Source of the DNA: Gemmatimonadota bacterium
GTDB lineage: Bacteria > ARS69
Direction of reading: 5' to 3'
DNA length: 14,260 nucleotides
NCBI GenBank assembly: GCA_020431545.1
Contig: JAGQIB010000041.1
Location: forward strand, 1-14,260
Part shown: in pieces, positions 1 through 6,059 of the stretch
How positions within the stretch are numbered: the first letter of the stretch is position 1
How the letters are laid out: each line of letters begins with the position of its first letter
The notes under the pieces: generated by a model
What the model saw: only the letters and a program-made list of their open reading frames with translations
What the model was told of the DNA's origin: nothing
Databases searched by the model: none
Made by a program: the position numbers and the translations under genes

Positions 1-239
1 CCGTCGACTTCCAGCTGGTCGCTCACGCCGTGGCGCAAGCGCACCGAGCCGTGCAGAAAGCTCGGTCCGAAGACCATGCCGCTGACGCCTCCTTCGACCT
101 GAACCGCGGTATTCCCCTCGCCGAGTGGCGTCGGCGCTTCGAGCGGCATCGCGCGGCCGGGCGGCGAGTAGACGCGAGGGGTGCATCCCGCGGCGATCGC
201 CAGGGGGAGCACGAGGAGCCAGAGCCGACGCGTGACCAT
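1..239 (-). CDS. Lipoprotein, N-terminal part (runs off left end)
   Basis: Reading the minus strand from an ATG at 239-237 gives 79 codons open to the window edge, so only the N-terminus is present. It begins with a positively charged start (MVTRR), a hydrophobic stretch and the lipobox LAIAAGC, so signal peptidase II should cleave before Cys19 and a lipid anchor should hold the protein to a membrane. The mature part (PRVYSPPGRAMPLEAPTPLGE, then alternating Gly/Val-rich segments such as VQVEGGVSGMVFG and GSVRLRHGVSDQLEVD) looks like the start of a beta-rich, possibly outer-membrane, domain. No family is recognised. No clear Shine-Dalgarno site or leaderless -10 was found before this start, so the start rests on the signal peptide. 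Confidence 0.72.
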   Translation of the reverse strand, partial: MVTRRLWLLVLPLAIAAGCTPRVYSPPGRAMPLEAPTPLGEGNTAVQVEGGVSGMVFGPSFLHGSVRLRHGVSDQLEVD

Positions 240-426
240 GGCGCGCGGCAGAGCACGGGTCGTGCCGAGCGGTTTCGGCGTGGAGAATCCCTCGTCCAGC
301 GACGTACACCGTGCCTTCACGACCACGGTGTGTGCGCACCTGGCCCGGAACGCGTCGAAAGTGAACCTCGCACACGATCAGCGCTGCCCTCAGCACCAAA
401 GAGGCAGACGCGGCGGCGGCGCATGC
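240..426. other. Intergenic region, no gene seen
   Basis: This 187-bp gap separates the end of the DUF1963-type reading frame from the start of the lipoprotein; both lie on the minus strand. It should hold the lipoprotein's promoter and any terminator for the upstream gene. I see no convincing -10/-35 pair, strong hairpin or small open frame with coding character. Plus-strand open frames here are shadows. Confidence 0.5.
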
Positions 427-903
427 TCAATACGATTGCGTGACGAGCGCGACCTTCGACGGGTCGTTCGGATCCGCGAAGACGTAGGCGTGTCCCGCGT
501 CGCCGAAGTCGGCGGGCACGAGGCGGCCTCCGACGAGCTGCACGAGCAGACGATCGAAGGTTCGACCTTCGTGCGCCGGGTACACGGGATCCTGCAGCCA
601 ATCGGGCCAACCGCCGACCTTGTCGCCCCCGAGGTGGAGGTCGCGAAGCGTCGCGCGCTGGTCGTCGTCGAGGGTCCCTTCCGTGCGTGCGGGGTCGTGC
701 GCGACGGAGGGGAAGTCGGCCTTCGCCTTCGAGAAGCCGACGATCGCCCGTCCGTTCCACGCCGGGCCTTCGTCGGCGATCGGCGCGGCGTCGGCGGCGA
801 CGATCCGCGCGAGCTGGGTGCCACCGCCTTGGAAGATTTGCAGCAAGCCGACGGCCGGATCTTCGGGGAGCGTCGCGAGGTCGAGCTGGAGCACCAGCCG
901 CAT
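427..903 (-). CDS. DUF1963-type domain (YwqG-like), detached C-terminal half of the ankyrin protein
   Basis: The frame encodes a DUF1963/YwqG-like domain. Recognisable parts are the strand LVLQLDLATLP, LLQIFQ, and the signature GGDKVGGWPDWLQDP that matches the family's typical GGWPxWxQ motif. The biochemical role of the family is poorly known. ATG 903 is the first start, but the true domain begins 19 codons earlier: GGRPYLSADAPRPTHAGAP follows, in the same frame, immediately after the TAA (963-961) that ends the upstream ankyrin gene. The GGxPYL segment is a conserved N-terminal strand of the family, so translation from 903 would give a trimmed domain. No Shine-Dalgarno site or TACSCT box precedes 903. 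It is best read as the C-terminal half of one ankyrin-DUF1963 protein split by a stop. It has no frameshift and still looks protein-coding. Confidence 0.75.
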   Translation of the reverse strand: MRLVLQLDLATLPEDPAVGLLQIFQGGGTQLARIVAADAAPIADEGPAWNGRAIVGFSKAKADFPSVAHDPARTEGTLDDDQRATLRDLHLGGDKVGGWPDWLQDPVYPAHEGRTFDRLLVQLVGGRLVPADFGDAGHAYVFADPNDPSKVALVTQSY

Positions 904-960
904 CGGCGCGCCCGCGTGGGTCGGGCGCGGCGCGTCGGCGCTCAGGTAGGGCCGACCGCC

Positions 961-2217
961 TTAGCGGCTCGCGCGTGGGTCGGCGACGTCGGGCCCGAGC
1001 GTCGGCACGAAGGCTTTGCGCTGCTCCTTCTTGAGCTTCTTCTTCAGCGTCTTGGCGACCTCTTTGGCGAAGTCGCCGCGGGCGCCCGCCGCTTCGAGCA
1101 GCGGCACCAACACGTCCGACATCGCGTGGCGGCGGGCGTCGTCGAGCGGCGTGCTTCCGTCGGACGCGCGCGCGTTCGGGGAGACGCCGCGGTCGAGCAG
1201 CCAACGCAGTGCGTCGACGTGACCGCGCTCGATCGCGAGCTGCAGCGGCGACGTGCGATCGCCCTTGGTGCCCTTGTCGAGCTTCGCTTTGGCGTCCGCG
1301 AGCTCGCGCAAGACGTCGACGCGTCCTCGGGCGGCCGCCCAATGCACGGCGGAGTAGCCGATCGACGAGGTCGCGTTCGCGTTCGCGCCGTAGGCCAAGA
1401 GCGCGCGAAGCGCCGGGAGGCGACCGCGCTGCGCGGCGAAACCGAGCGCCTCGGAGAGCTCCTTCTCGTCGGCGCCACGCGAGGCGACCTCGTGAATCAC
1501 CTCGACGTGGCCCATCTGCGCGCCGAGCGTGAGGTAGCTGCGAAAGAAGCGGCGGTTCGCGGGATCGTCGAGGAAGGGTCGCAAGCGCTCGACGAGCCCG
1601 TAGGTCGCGCATTGAAACGCGTTGAAGGTCGTCGGGTCCGCGCGCGTGGCGCCCGCTTCTTTCAAGACCGCGACGATCGCGTCGCGACCGAGGGCCTCCG
1701 CGAGCTCGAGCGGCGTACGGCCCGTCCACGTGAGCTGGTTCACGTCGACGTGGGGGAGCACCGCGCGAAGCGCGTCGAGGCGATCGAAACGAATGGCATC
1801 GAGCAACGCGGAGTAGCCGTCGTCGATCGCTTCGAGCGCCTCGTCGCCTTGAGGCGGCAGGTGCATCTCGTTCCATTTGTCGCGCGAGGACGCGAAGCGC
1901 TCGAGGTAGTCGACGCGACCACGCCGCACGGCTTCCACGATCGGGCTTCGGTCGAGGTACGTGAAGGTCGGCCGGGCCCGCAGGGGGAGCAGCGCGTCGA
2001 TCACCGCGTCGCGCTCGTGCAGCACCGCGATCACCAGGGCGTAGCTCCGGTAGAGCCCCGGCTCACGCGCCACCAGCGGGGCGATCACGTCGGCGGATCC
2101 GGCTTCGGCGGCGGCGTAGAGCGCCGCGATCACGTCGGCCTCCGTGACCTTCGGAAGGACGGCTTGAAGCGCGGCCACGTCGTTGGCGCGCGCGGCTCGG
2201 AGGAGCGTCTCTCGCAT
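961..2217 (-). CDS. Ankyrin-repeat protein (N-terminal part of an ankyrin-DUF1963 protein)
   Basis: This 418-residue frame carries degenerate and typical ankyrin repeats, clearest at about residues 125-190 (GRTPLELAEALGRDAIVAVL) and 275-385 (IGYSAVHWAAARGRVDVL, SPLQLAIERGHVDALRWLL, DGSTPLDDARR). Ankyrin repeats bind protein partners; no signal peptide is present, so a cytoplasmic location is likely. After the repeats comes a Lys-rich linker (KKKLKKEQRKAF) leading into VPTLGPDVADPRASR, which is how DUF1963 domains usually begin, and then TAA. The next in-frame codons continue the DUF1963 fold, so the gene appears interrupted by one stop codon. ATG 2217 was preferred over an upstream GTG at 2235 because a TACGCT hexamer lies 7 nt before it, as in the divergent kinase gene. 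Specific partner and role are unknown. Confidence 0.85.
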   Translation of the reverse strand: MRETLLRAARANDVAALQAVLPKVTEADVIAALYAAAEAGSADVIAPLVAREPGLYRSYALVIAVLHERDAVIDALLPLRARPTFTYLDRSPIVEAVRRGRVDYLERFASSRDKWNEMHLPPQGDEALEAIDDGYSALLDAIRFDRLDALRAVLPHVDVNQLTWTGRTPLELAEALGRDAIVAVLKEAGATRADPTTFNAFQCATYGLVERLRPFLDDPANRRFFRSYLTLGAQMGHVEVIHEVASRGADEKELSEALGFAAQRGRLPALRALLAYGANANATSSIGYSAVHWAAARGRVDVLRELADAKAKLDKGTKGDRTSPLQLAIERGHVDALRWLLDRGVSPNARASDGSTPLDDARRHAMSDVLVPLLEAAGARGDFAKEVAKTLKKKLKKEQRKAFVPTLGPDVADPRASR

Positions 2218-2224
2218 CGCCGCG

Positions 2225-2230
2225 AGCGTA
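2225..2230 (-). promoter_or_regulatory. Candidate leaderless -10 box of the ankyrin gene
   Basis: On the minus strand TACGCT is followed by exactly 7 nt and then ATG 2217. The spacing would put the transcription start at or next to the A of ATG, and there is no Shine-Dalgarno sequence. The same arrangement occurs at the kinase and tetR starts. No convincing -35 was identified. Function is inferred from spacing and recurrence. Confidence 0.45.
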
Positions 2231-2290
2231 CACACCGAGCGCGCCGAGACGTGTCGGGAAGATCCGTGGAGCGCGGACTGCTGCAGGCGC

Positions 2291-2296
2291 TACCCT
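2291..2296 (+). promoter_or_regulatory. Candidate leaderless -10 box of the kinase gene
   Basis: TACCCT is followed by 7 nt and then ATG 2304, with no Shine-Dalgarno site between. A weak -35-like TGGAGC lies at 2267-2272 with an 18-nt spacer. Together with the minus-strand box at 2225-2230 this makes the 86-bp gap a compact divergent promoter region. Confidence 0.45.
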
Positions 2297-2303
2297 CGCG
2301 CCG

Positions 2304-4205
2304 ATGAGCGAGCGCGACACCGCCTTCGACCGCGAAGGGCTCGCGGCGACGGTCGGCGACGCGTCGCGGCTTCCGAGCGCGGAGGCGATGACGATGCTGC
2401 AGAGCGTCGCGCGTCAGGTCGTGGAGGCGCCGCGCGAGACGCTTCGTGGCCACGCGGACGAGACGCCGCTCTTGCCGGAGGGGCCGTTGAGGCTCGGACC
2501 GGTGCTCGGCGAGGGCGGCATGGGCGTCGTGCATCTCGCCGAACAACGCACGCTCGGACGCGAGGTGGCGGCCAAGACGTTGCGCCGCGGGACGCAGAGC
2601 ACGCAGGCGGTCGGACAGCTCGTGCGCGAGGCGATCGTCACCGGCGCGCTCGAGCATCCGAACGTCGTGCCCGTGCACGACATCGTGCGTGGCGAAGACG
2701 GCATGCCGATCGTCGTGCTCAAGCGCATCGAAGGGCGGCCTTGGGACGAGGTGCTCCGCGATCCGAACGGCACCGAAGGCGCGCACGATCCGCTGGCGTG
2801 GCACCTGAACGTGCTCCGTCAGGTGTGCCGCGCCCTCGAGCGGGCGCACGACCTGCGCATCGTCCATCGCGACGTGAAACCGGCGAACGTGATGCTCGGT
2901 CGCTTCGGCGAGGTCTACCTCGTCGATTGGGGTCTCGCCGCGACCTTGGACTCGGAGGCCGATCCGCGCCTTCCGAGGCTTCGCGACGAGATCGTCGGGA
3001 CGCCCTCGTACATGGCGCCGGAGATGGTGCGCGGTCGGGCGGCCGGCGTGGACGAGCGCACCGACGTGTACCTGCTCGGCGCGACGCTCTACGAGCTCGT
3101 CGTGGGCCGTCCCCCGCACGGCGGCGATTCGGCGCTGCAGATTCTGGCGCGCATTCTTCTGTCGGAGCCGGAGCTACCCGACGACCTGCCGGCGGATCTA
3201 CGTGGCTTGCTCGCGCGCTCGCTCGCGCACGATGCGAGCGCGCGTTTCGCGTCGGTGCGGGAGTTTCGACGGGCGGTCGAAGAGCATCTCGAACATCGCG
3301 CTTCGATCCGCATCGCGCGGGAGGCCGACCAACAACGGGTGGTGCTCGAAGCGCTCGCGGCGGCGGGGACCGAAGACGACGCGGCGCTTCGCGAGGCCTT
3401 CGGACAATGCCGCTTCGGCTTCCTGCAGGCGCTCTCGACGTGGCCCGAGAACCTTCGCGCGCGGCGGGGGCTCGACGCGGCGTTGGCGTCGATGGCGCGG
3501 GTCGAGCTCTCGCGTGGGCGAACGGCCGAGGCGCTCGCGTTGCTCGAAGAGCTGCAGGACGTCCCGGCCGAGCTTCGGGCCGCGGTCGACGTCGCGCTCG
3601 CGAAAGAGGCCGAGGAACGCGCGCTCTTGGCCGCGGCGGAAGCACAGCGCCGCGAGATGGACCCCCGCGTCGGTCGGCGACAACGCACGATCTTCTCGCT
3701 CGTGCTCGCGGCGACGTGGGTGCTTCAACCCGTCGTCGCGATCTGGCGCGACCACACGGGTCGCACGCAAGCGCGCTACGAGCTCGCGGTCTGGCCCTTC
3801 GTGATGGTGGTCGGTTTCTCGGGCTTGGCCTGGGTGTTTCGCGACGCGTTGCTTCGCACGCGGATCAACCGACGCGTGATGGCCATCTTCGTGCTGTCGA
3901 TGGCGGCGCTCGGGCTCTTTCACCTGGGCGCGTTGCAACTCGGCCTCTCGGTCGCGACCACCCAAGCGCTCGACTTCGCGCTCTACGCGGCGGGCTCGGG
4001 CTTCTTCGCGGCGTTGATCAACCGGCGCTTCGTGTTGCCGGTCTTGGGCTTCACGGCCGGCTTCTTCGTCGTCACCGCGCGGCCCGACCTTCGCTATTGG
4101 ATCATGCTCGCGACGAACCCCTTGGTGATCGCGACCTTGGTGTGGATCTGGCCGCCTTGGCGCGCGGAGGCCACCGCCGATCCGGTGCGACGCGACGAAG
4201 CCTGA
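2304..4205 (+). CDS. Ser/Thr protein kinase with a six-helix C-terminal membrane domain
   Basis: This 633-residue PknB-type (Hanks-type) kinase phosphorylates Ser/Thr on unknown partners. After a 60-residue leader the kinase domain spans about 63-330: glycine loop GEGGMGVV (69-76), ATP-binding Lys91 in VAAKTL, Glu109 in REA, catalytic loop HRDVKPANVML with Asp190, Lys192 and Asn195, metal-binding Asp208 in DWG (in place of DFG), and GTPSYMAPE (232-240). All key residues are present, so it should be active. An Ala/Glu-rich helical region follows (about 335-455, possibly TPR-like or coiled), then about six hydrophobic segments (roughly 461-481, 494-513, 526-545, 553-573, 578-593, 598-617). PknB-type kinases more often have one transmembrane helix and an outside sensor; here the membrane domain has almost no external loop. 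It is divergent from the ankyrin gene and monocistronic. Confidence 0.92.
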   Translation: MSERDTAFDREGLAATVGDASRLPSAEAMTMLQSVARQVVEAPRETLRGHADETPLLPEGPLRLGPVLGEGGMGVVHLAEQRTLGREVAAKTLRRGTQSTQAVGQLVREAIVTGALEHPNVVPVHDIVRGEDGMPIVVLKRIEGRPWDEVLRDPNGTEGAHDPLAWHLNVLRQVCRALERAHDLRIVHRDVKPANVMLGRFGEVYLVDWGLAATLDSEADPRLPRLRDEIVGTPSYMAPEMVRGRAAGVDERTDVYLLGATLYELVVGRPPHGGDSALQILARILLSEPELPDDLPADLRGLLARSLAHDASARFASVREFRRAVEEHLEHRASIRIAREADQQRVVLEALAAAGTEDDAALREAFGQCRFGFLQALSTWPENLRARRGLDAALASMARVELSRGRTAEALALLEELQDVPAELRAAVDVALAKEAEERALLAAAEAQRREMDPRVGRRQRTIFSLVLAATWVLQPVVAIWRDHTGRTQARYELAVWPFVMVVGFSGLAWVFRDALLRTRINRRVMAIFVLSMAALGLFHLGALQLGLSVATTQALDFALYAAGSGFFAALINRRFVLPVLGFTAGFFVVTARPDLRYWIMLATNPLVIATLVWIWPPWRAEATADPVRRDEA

Positions 4206-4332
4206 GAGCGCACCCACTCGTTCGGATTCCGTTCGTGCCAGAGCCGGGGCTCGGTGGCGGGAGTGGGCACGCCGGCGGCCTCGAGAAGAAGAAGGAGCAC
4301 GATTCCGTGCGACGGATTCGTGCTCTGAACGC
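4206..4332. other. Convergent intergenic region
   Basis: The kinase and hydroxylase genes converge on this 127-bp gap. It contains a strong hairpin at 4297-4323 and a purine-rich run (GAGAAGAAGAAGGAG, 4282-4296) that reads as a pyrimidine-rich tract on the minus strand. No gene is seen. Confidence 0.6.
4297..4323 (-). terminator. Likely intrinsic terminator of the hydroxylase gene
   Basis: Arms GCACGATTCCGT and ACGGATTCGTGC pair over 12 positions with a single internal mismatch around a 3-nt loop. On the minus strand the hairpin starts 9 nt after the hydroxylase stop codon and is followed by the pyrimidine-rich CTCCTTCTTCTTCTC. That tract is not a pure U-run, so efficiency is uncertain. It may also stop transcripts from the kinase gene. 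Confidence 0.65.
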
Positions 4333-5127
4333 TCACGTTCTCCGTGCCTTCACCGCGGCCTCGTGGCTTCCCATCAGGAGGTCCCACACGATCATCGCCT
4401 CGCCGAAGTTCACGTTCGCGTTCGCGTGGTGGCGGTTGTGGAACGCGGAGGTGTTCACGCCGAGCCGCGGAAGGGTGGCCTCCACGAGGCGCGAGGTGGC
4501 GCCGCAGTGCAGGTAGAGGTTGAGGAGGACGAAGCCGCCGACGAGCCCGAAGTAGACGGGCGCGTAGTGGGTCGCCCACGGAAACGCGAGCAGCACGATG
4601 GGCCAGAAGGTGAGCACGGACTCAACCGTGCCGACCGCGAACGAGGCGAAGGCGGTGGGGTCGCGGTAGGCGTGGTGCGCGCGGTGAAAGGGGAAGAGCA
4701 GGCGCGTGTGCAACAAGCGGTGCTTCCAGTAGAGCCACGCGTCGAGGACCACGAGCGCGGCGAGGTTGCCGAAGATCACCGCGTAGAGACCGCCCGCTTC
4801 GTCGACCGTCCAGACGAGCCCCGTGGGGGCGTCGACCCAGAGCCGCGCGAAGGGCCAGGCGAGGAAACACGCCGCGACGAGCACCGCGAGCATCGTGTCT
4901 TTCGCCGACCGCCAGACGAGACGCGGCGCGCGACGCGGCCCCTGCAGACGCGTGCGGCGTTCGGCGACGAGCGTGACGAGCGCGGCCCCCACGAGGATGG
5001 GCGTGGCGACGCCGACGAAAGCGAGCGCGAGGGAGCCGTAGAAGACCGCCGGCCCTTGCGGACAGAAGAGGCCGGCGAGCAGCAGCGCGCCCAGCAACGA
5101 GCCCTCGACCCAGCGCGCGTGCTTCAC
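4333..5127 (-). CDS. Fatty acid hydroxylase superfamily membrane protein (sterol desaturase-like)
   Basis: This 264-residue integral membrane protein has the histidine clusters of the di-iron fatty acid hydroxylase/sterol desaturase family (PF04116 type): HRLLH (136-140), HRAHH (148-152) and HNRHH (230-234), with an extra His207 and the usual Asp129-x3-Tyr133 before the first cluster. Such enzymes use O2 and an electron donor to hydroxylate or desaturate lipids; the substrate here cannot be told. Several hydrophobic segments occur at about 10-55, 78-95, 112-133, 168-185 and 190-207, with the histidines on the cytoplasmic side by analogy. The start is GTG 5127 with GGAGG a few bases upstream. 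The gene is divergent from a TetR regulator, with a 17-bp palindrome next to its promoter, so repression by that regulator is likely. A hairpin terminator follows. Confidence 0.92.
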   Translation of the reverse strand: MKHARWVEGSLLGALLLAGLFCPQGPAVFYGSLALAFVGVATPILVGAALVTLVAERRTRLQGPRRAPRLVWRSAKDTMLAVLVAACFLAWPFARLWVDAPTGLVWTVDEAGGLYAVIFGNLAALVVLDAWLYWKHRLLHTRLLFPFHRAHHAYRDPTAFASFAVGTVESVLTFWPIVLLAFPWATHYAPVYFGLVGGFVLLNLYLHCGATSRLVEATLPRLGVNTSAFHNRHHANANVNFGEAMIVWDLLMGSHEAAVKARRT

Positions 5128-5149
5128 TCCGACCTCCGTACGAAGCGTA

Positions 5150-5155
5150 ATTAGA
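5150..5155 (-). promoter_or_regulatory. Candidate -10 box of the hydroxylase promoter
   Basis: The minus strand reads TCTAAT, matching TATAAT at five of six positions, 22 nt before the GTG start, leaving room for the GGAGG ribosome site. The palindrome at 5157-5173 lies directly upstream, over the spacer and -35 zone, so a bound repressor would block polymerase. No good -35 is visible; one may be weak or covered by the operator. Confidence 0.5.
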
Positions 5156-5156
5156 T

Positions 5157-5173
5157 CGTTACACCGTGTAACG
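5157..5173. promoter_or_regulatory. 17-bp palindromic operator, likely bound by the adjacent TetR protein
   Basis: CGTTACACCGTGTAACG is a perfect inverted repeat of 8 + 1 + 8 bases in the gap between divergent hydroxylase and tetR genes. Size, symmetry and position are typical of TetR-family operators. It abuts the hydroxylase -10 and is about 50 bp upstream of the tetR -10, so control of the hydroxylase is more likely than tight autoregulation. AT-rich half-sites stand out in this GC-rich DNA. Confidence 0.75.
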
Positions 5174-5224
5174 CAACGCGGACGTGTCGAAGGATGGCCC
5201 GCCGAGGATAGGAGCGGCGCCTGC

Positions 5225-5230
5225 TACGCT
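5225..5230 (+). promoter_or_regulatory. Candidate leaderless -10 box of the tetR gene
   Basis: TACGCT is followed by 8 nt and then ATG 5239, with no Shine-Dalgarno sequence. It matches the boxes before the ankyrin and kinase genes in sequence (TACSCT) and spacing. Confidence 0.45.
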
Positions 5231-5238
5231 CCGCCGCG

Positions 5239-5958
5239 ATGGCGCGGCAGACGAAAGAGGACGCCCCGGCGAAAGCGGCACGTCGCGGCACGCCGAAGGT
5301 TTCGGGGTCGAAGGCATCGGCCAAGCCGGCGACGAAGCCCGCGTCTTCCGCCCGACGGGCGAAGGCTCCGACGAAGGGCGCGCGCGCGTCGACGCCGACG
5401 AAGACCCGCCGCCTCTCCCCCGACGCGCGACGTCGCCAGCTGCTCGACGACGCGTCGCGCATCCTCACCGAGGAAGGACTGGAGAAGCTGCAGGTGAGCG
5501 CGCTCGCGGAGCGGGCCGGCGTGTCGCGCCCTCTCGTCTACCGCGCCTTCCCGACCCGCCACGCGCTCTTCCGCGCGATTCTCGAAGACTTCACGGACGC
5601 GATCGACCGGCGCTTTCACTCGGCGCTGCTTCACGCGTTGCCGAAGGGCGGCATCGAGGCGATCGAGCGACATGGTGACCTCCGGGTCGTGGTGCGAAAA
5701 GTGTGTCTCGGTCCGAAGGGCCGAGCCGAGTGTCGCCCTCCGCGCATCCACCGAATCGCCGGCACCGGTCGATGCGCCAAACGGGCCACCCGGGGCCGCC
5801 AGACACACTTTTCGCACCACAAGGGGGAGGCCAATCCTAGACGTCCGTCCCGGCGCTCGCAAGGGCGGCCGGAAGGGAGAGGGCGTCCGACGCGGCGGTC
5901 GGCCCGCTCGAGGGGCTCCCCACGGGGCCGGCGCGTCTTCCGGCGGGAATCCCCTTGA
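5239..5958 (+). CDS. TetR-family regulator, truncated and joined to a non-homologous tail
   Basis: Residues 1-58 are a basic low-complexity Lys/Ala/Pro/Arg/Thr tail. Residues about 62-112 are a TetR_N helix-turn-helix domain (RRQLLDDASRILTEEG, then VSALAERAGVSRPLVYRAF, then FPTRHALFRAIL). The next helix (EDFTDAIDRRFHSALL) fits TetR helix 4-5. From about residue 147 the frame enters the inverted-repeat element, and the remaining 90 or so residues are Arg/Gly/Pro-rich translation with no TetR character. A normal family member has about 100 more residues forming the ligand-binding and dimer domain, so this gene is broken or the sequence is joined wrongly here. The neighbouring hydroxylase and palindromic operator show what the intact regulator probably controlled. 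The start is ATG 5239 with a TACGCT box 8 nt upstream. Confidence 0.8.
   Translation: MARQTKEDAPAKAARRGTPKVSGSKASAKPATKPASSARRAKAPTKGARASTPTKTRRLSPDARRRQLLDDASRILTEEGLEKLQVSALAERAGVSRPLVYRAFPTRHALFRAILEDFTDAIDRRFHSALLHALPKGGIEAIERHGDLRVVVRKVCLGPKGRAECRPPRIHRIAGTGRCAKRATRGRQTHFSHHKGEANPRRPSRRSQGRPEGRGRPTRRSARSRGSPRGRRVFRRESP
5679..5830. repeat. Structured inverted-repeat element (MITE- or REP-like)
   Basis: Perfect 20-bp inverted arms GTGGTGCGAAAAGTGTGTCT (5689-5708) and its reverse complement (5801-5820) enclose 92 bp. The symmetry continues outward with 6 of 10 matches (CCTCC at 5679-5683 against GGAGG at 5826-5830). Inside, GCGCATC (5742-5748) pairs with GATGCGC (5771-5777) around a 22-nt loop. 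Because of the symmetry both strands translate to similar strings (WCEKCV ... HTFRTT). No transposase is nearby and I see no clear target-site duplication. It could be a non-autonomous mobile element, a dispersed palindromic repeat, or a hairpin-forming RNA. It cuts into the tetR reading frame. Copy number is not known from this window. Confidence 0.75.
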
Positions 5959-6059
5959 TATTCCGGCAATTCGTTGGAAAATGATGGGCCCGCTCCCGCG
6001 ATTTCGCCGGATCGGTGGGCCCGACCCGCCTCACGCCCGCGGTCAGCCAAGGAGTTCCC

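Noticed and set aside
181..2307. Long plus-strand open frame (708 codons) opposite the ankyrin and DUF1963 genes
   Set aside because: It is antisense to clear protein domains, is extremely rich in Arg/Glu/Val with no recognisable motif, and results from the GC-rich third positions of the real genes.
2183..4516. 777-codon plus-strand open frame overlapping the kinase in another frame
   Set aside because: Arg/Ala-rich shadow of the kinase gene, whose own frame contains every conserved kinase motif.
5689..5820. CRISPR-like repeats
   Set aside because: There are only two copies of the 20-bp sequence and they are inverted, not direct; there is no spacer series and no cas gene.
6015..6059. Upstream ATG as the start of the barrel gene
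   Set aside because: It lacks a ribosome site and adds 15 residues before the signal peptide, while GTG 6060 has AAGGAG at a good distance.
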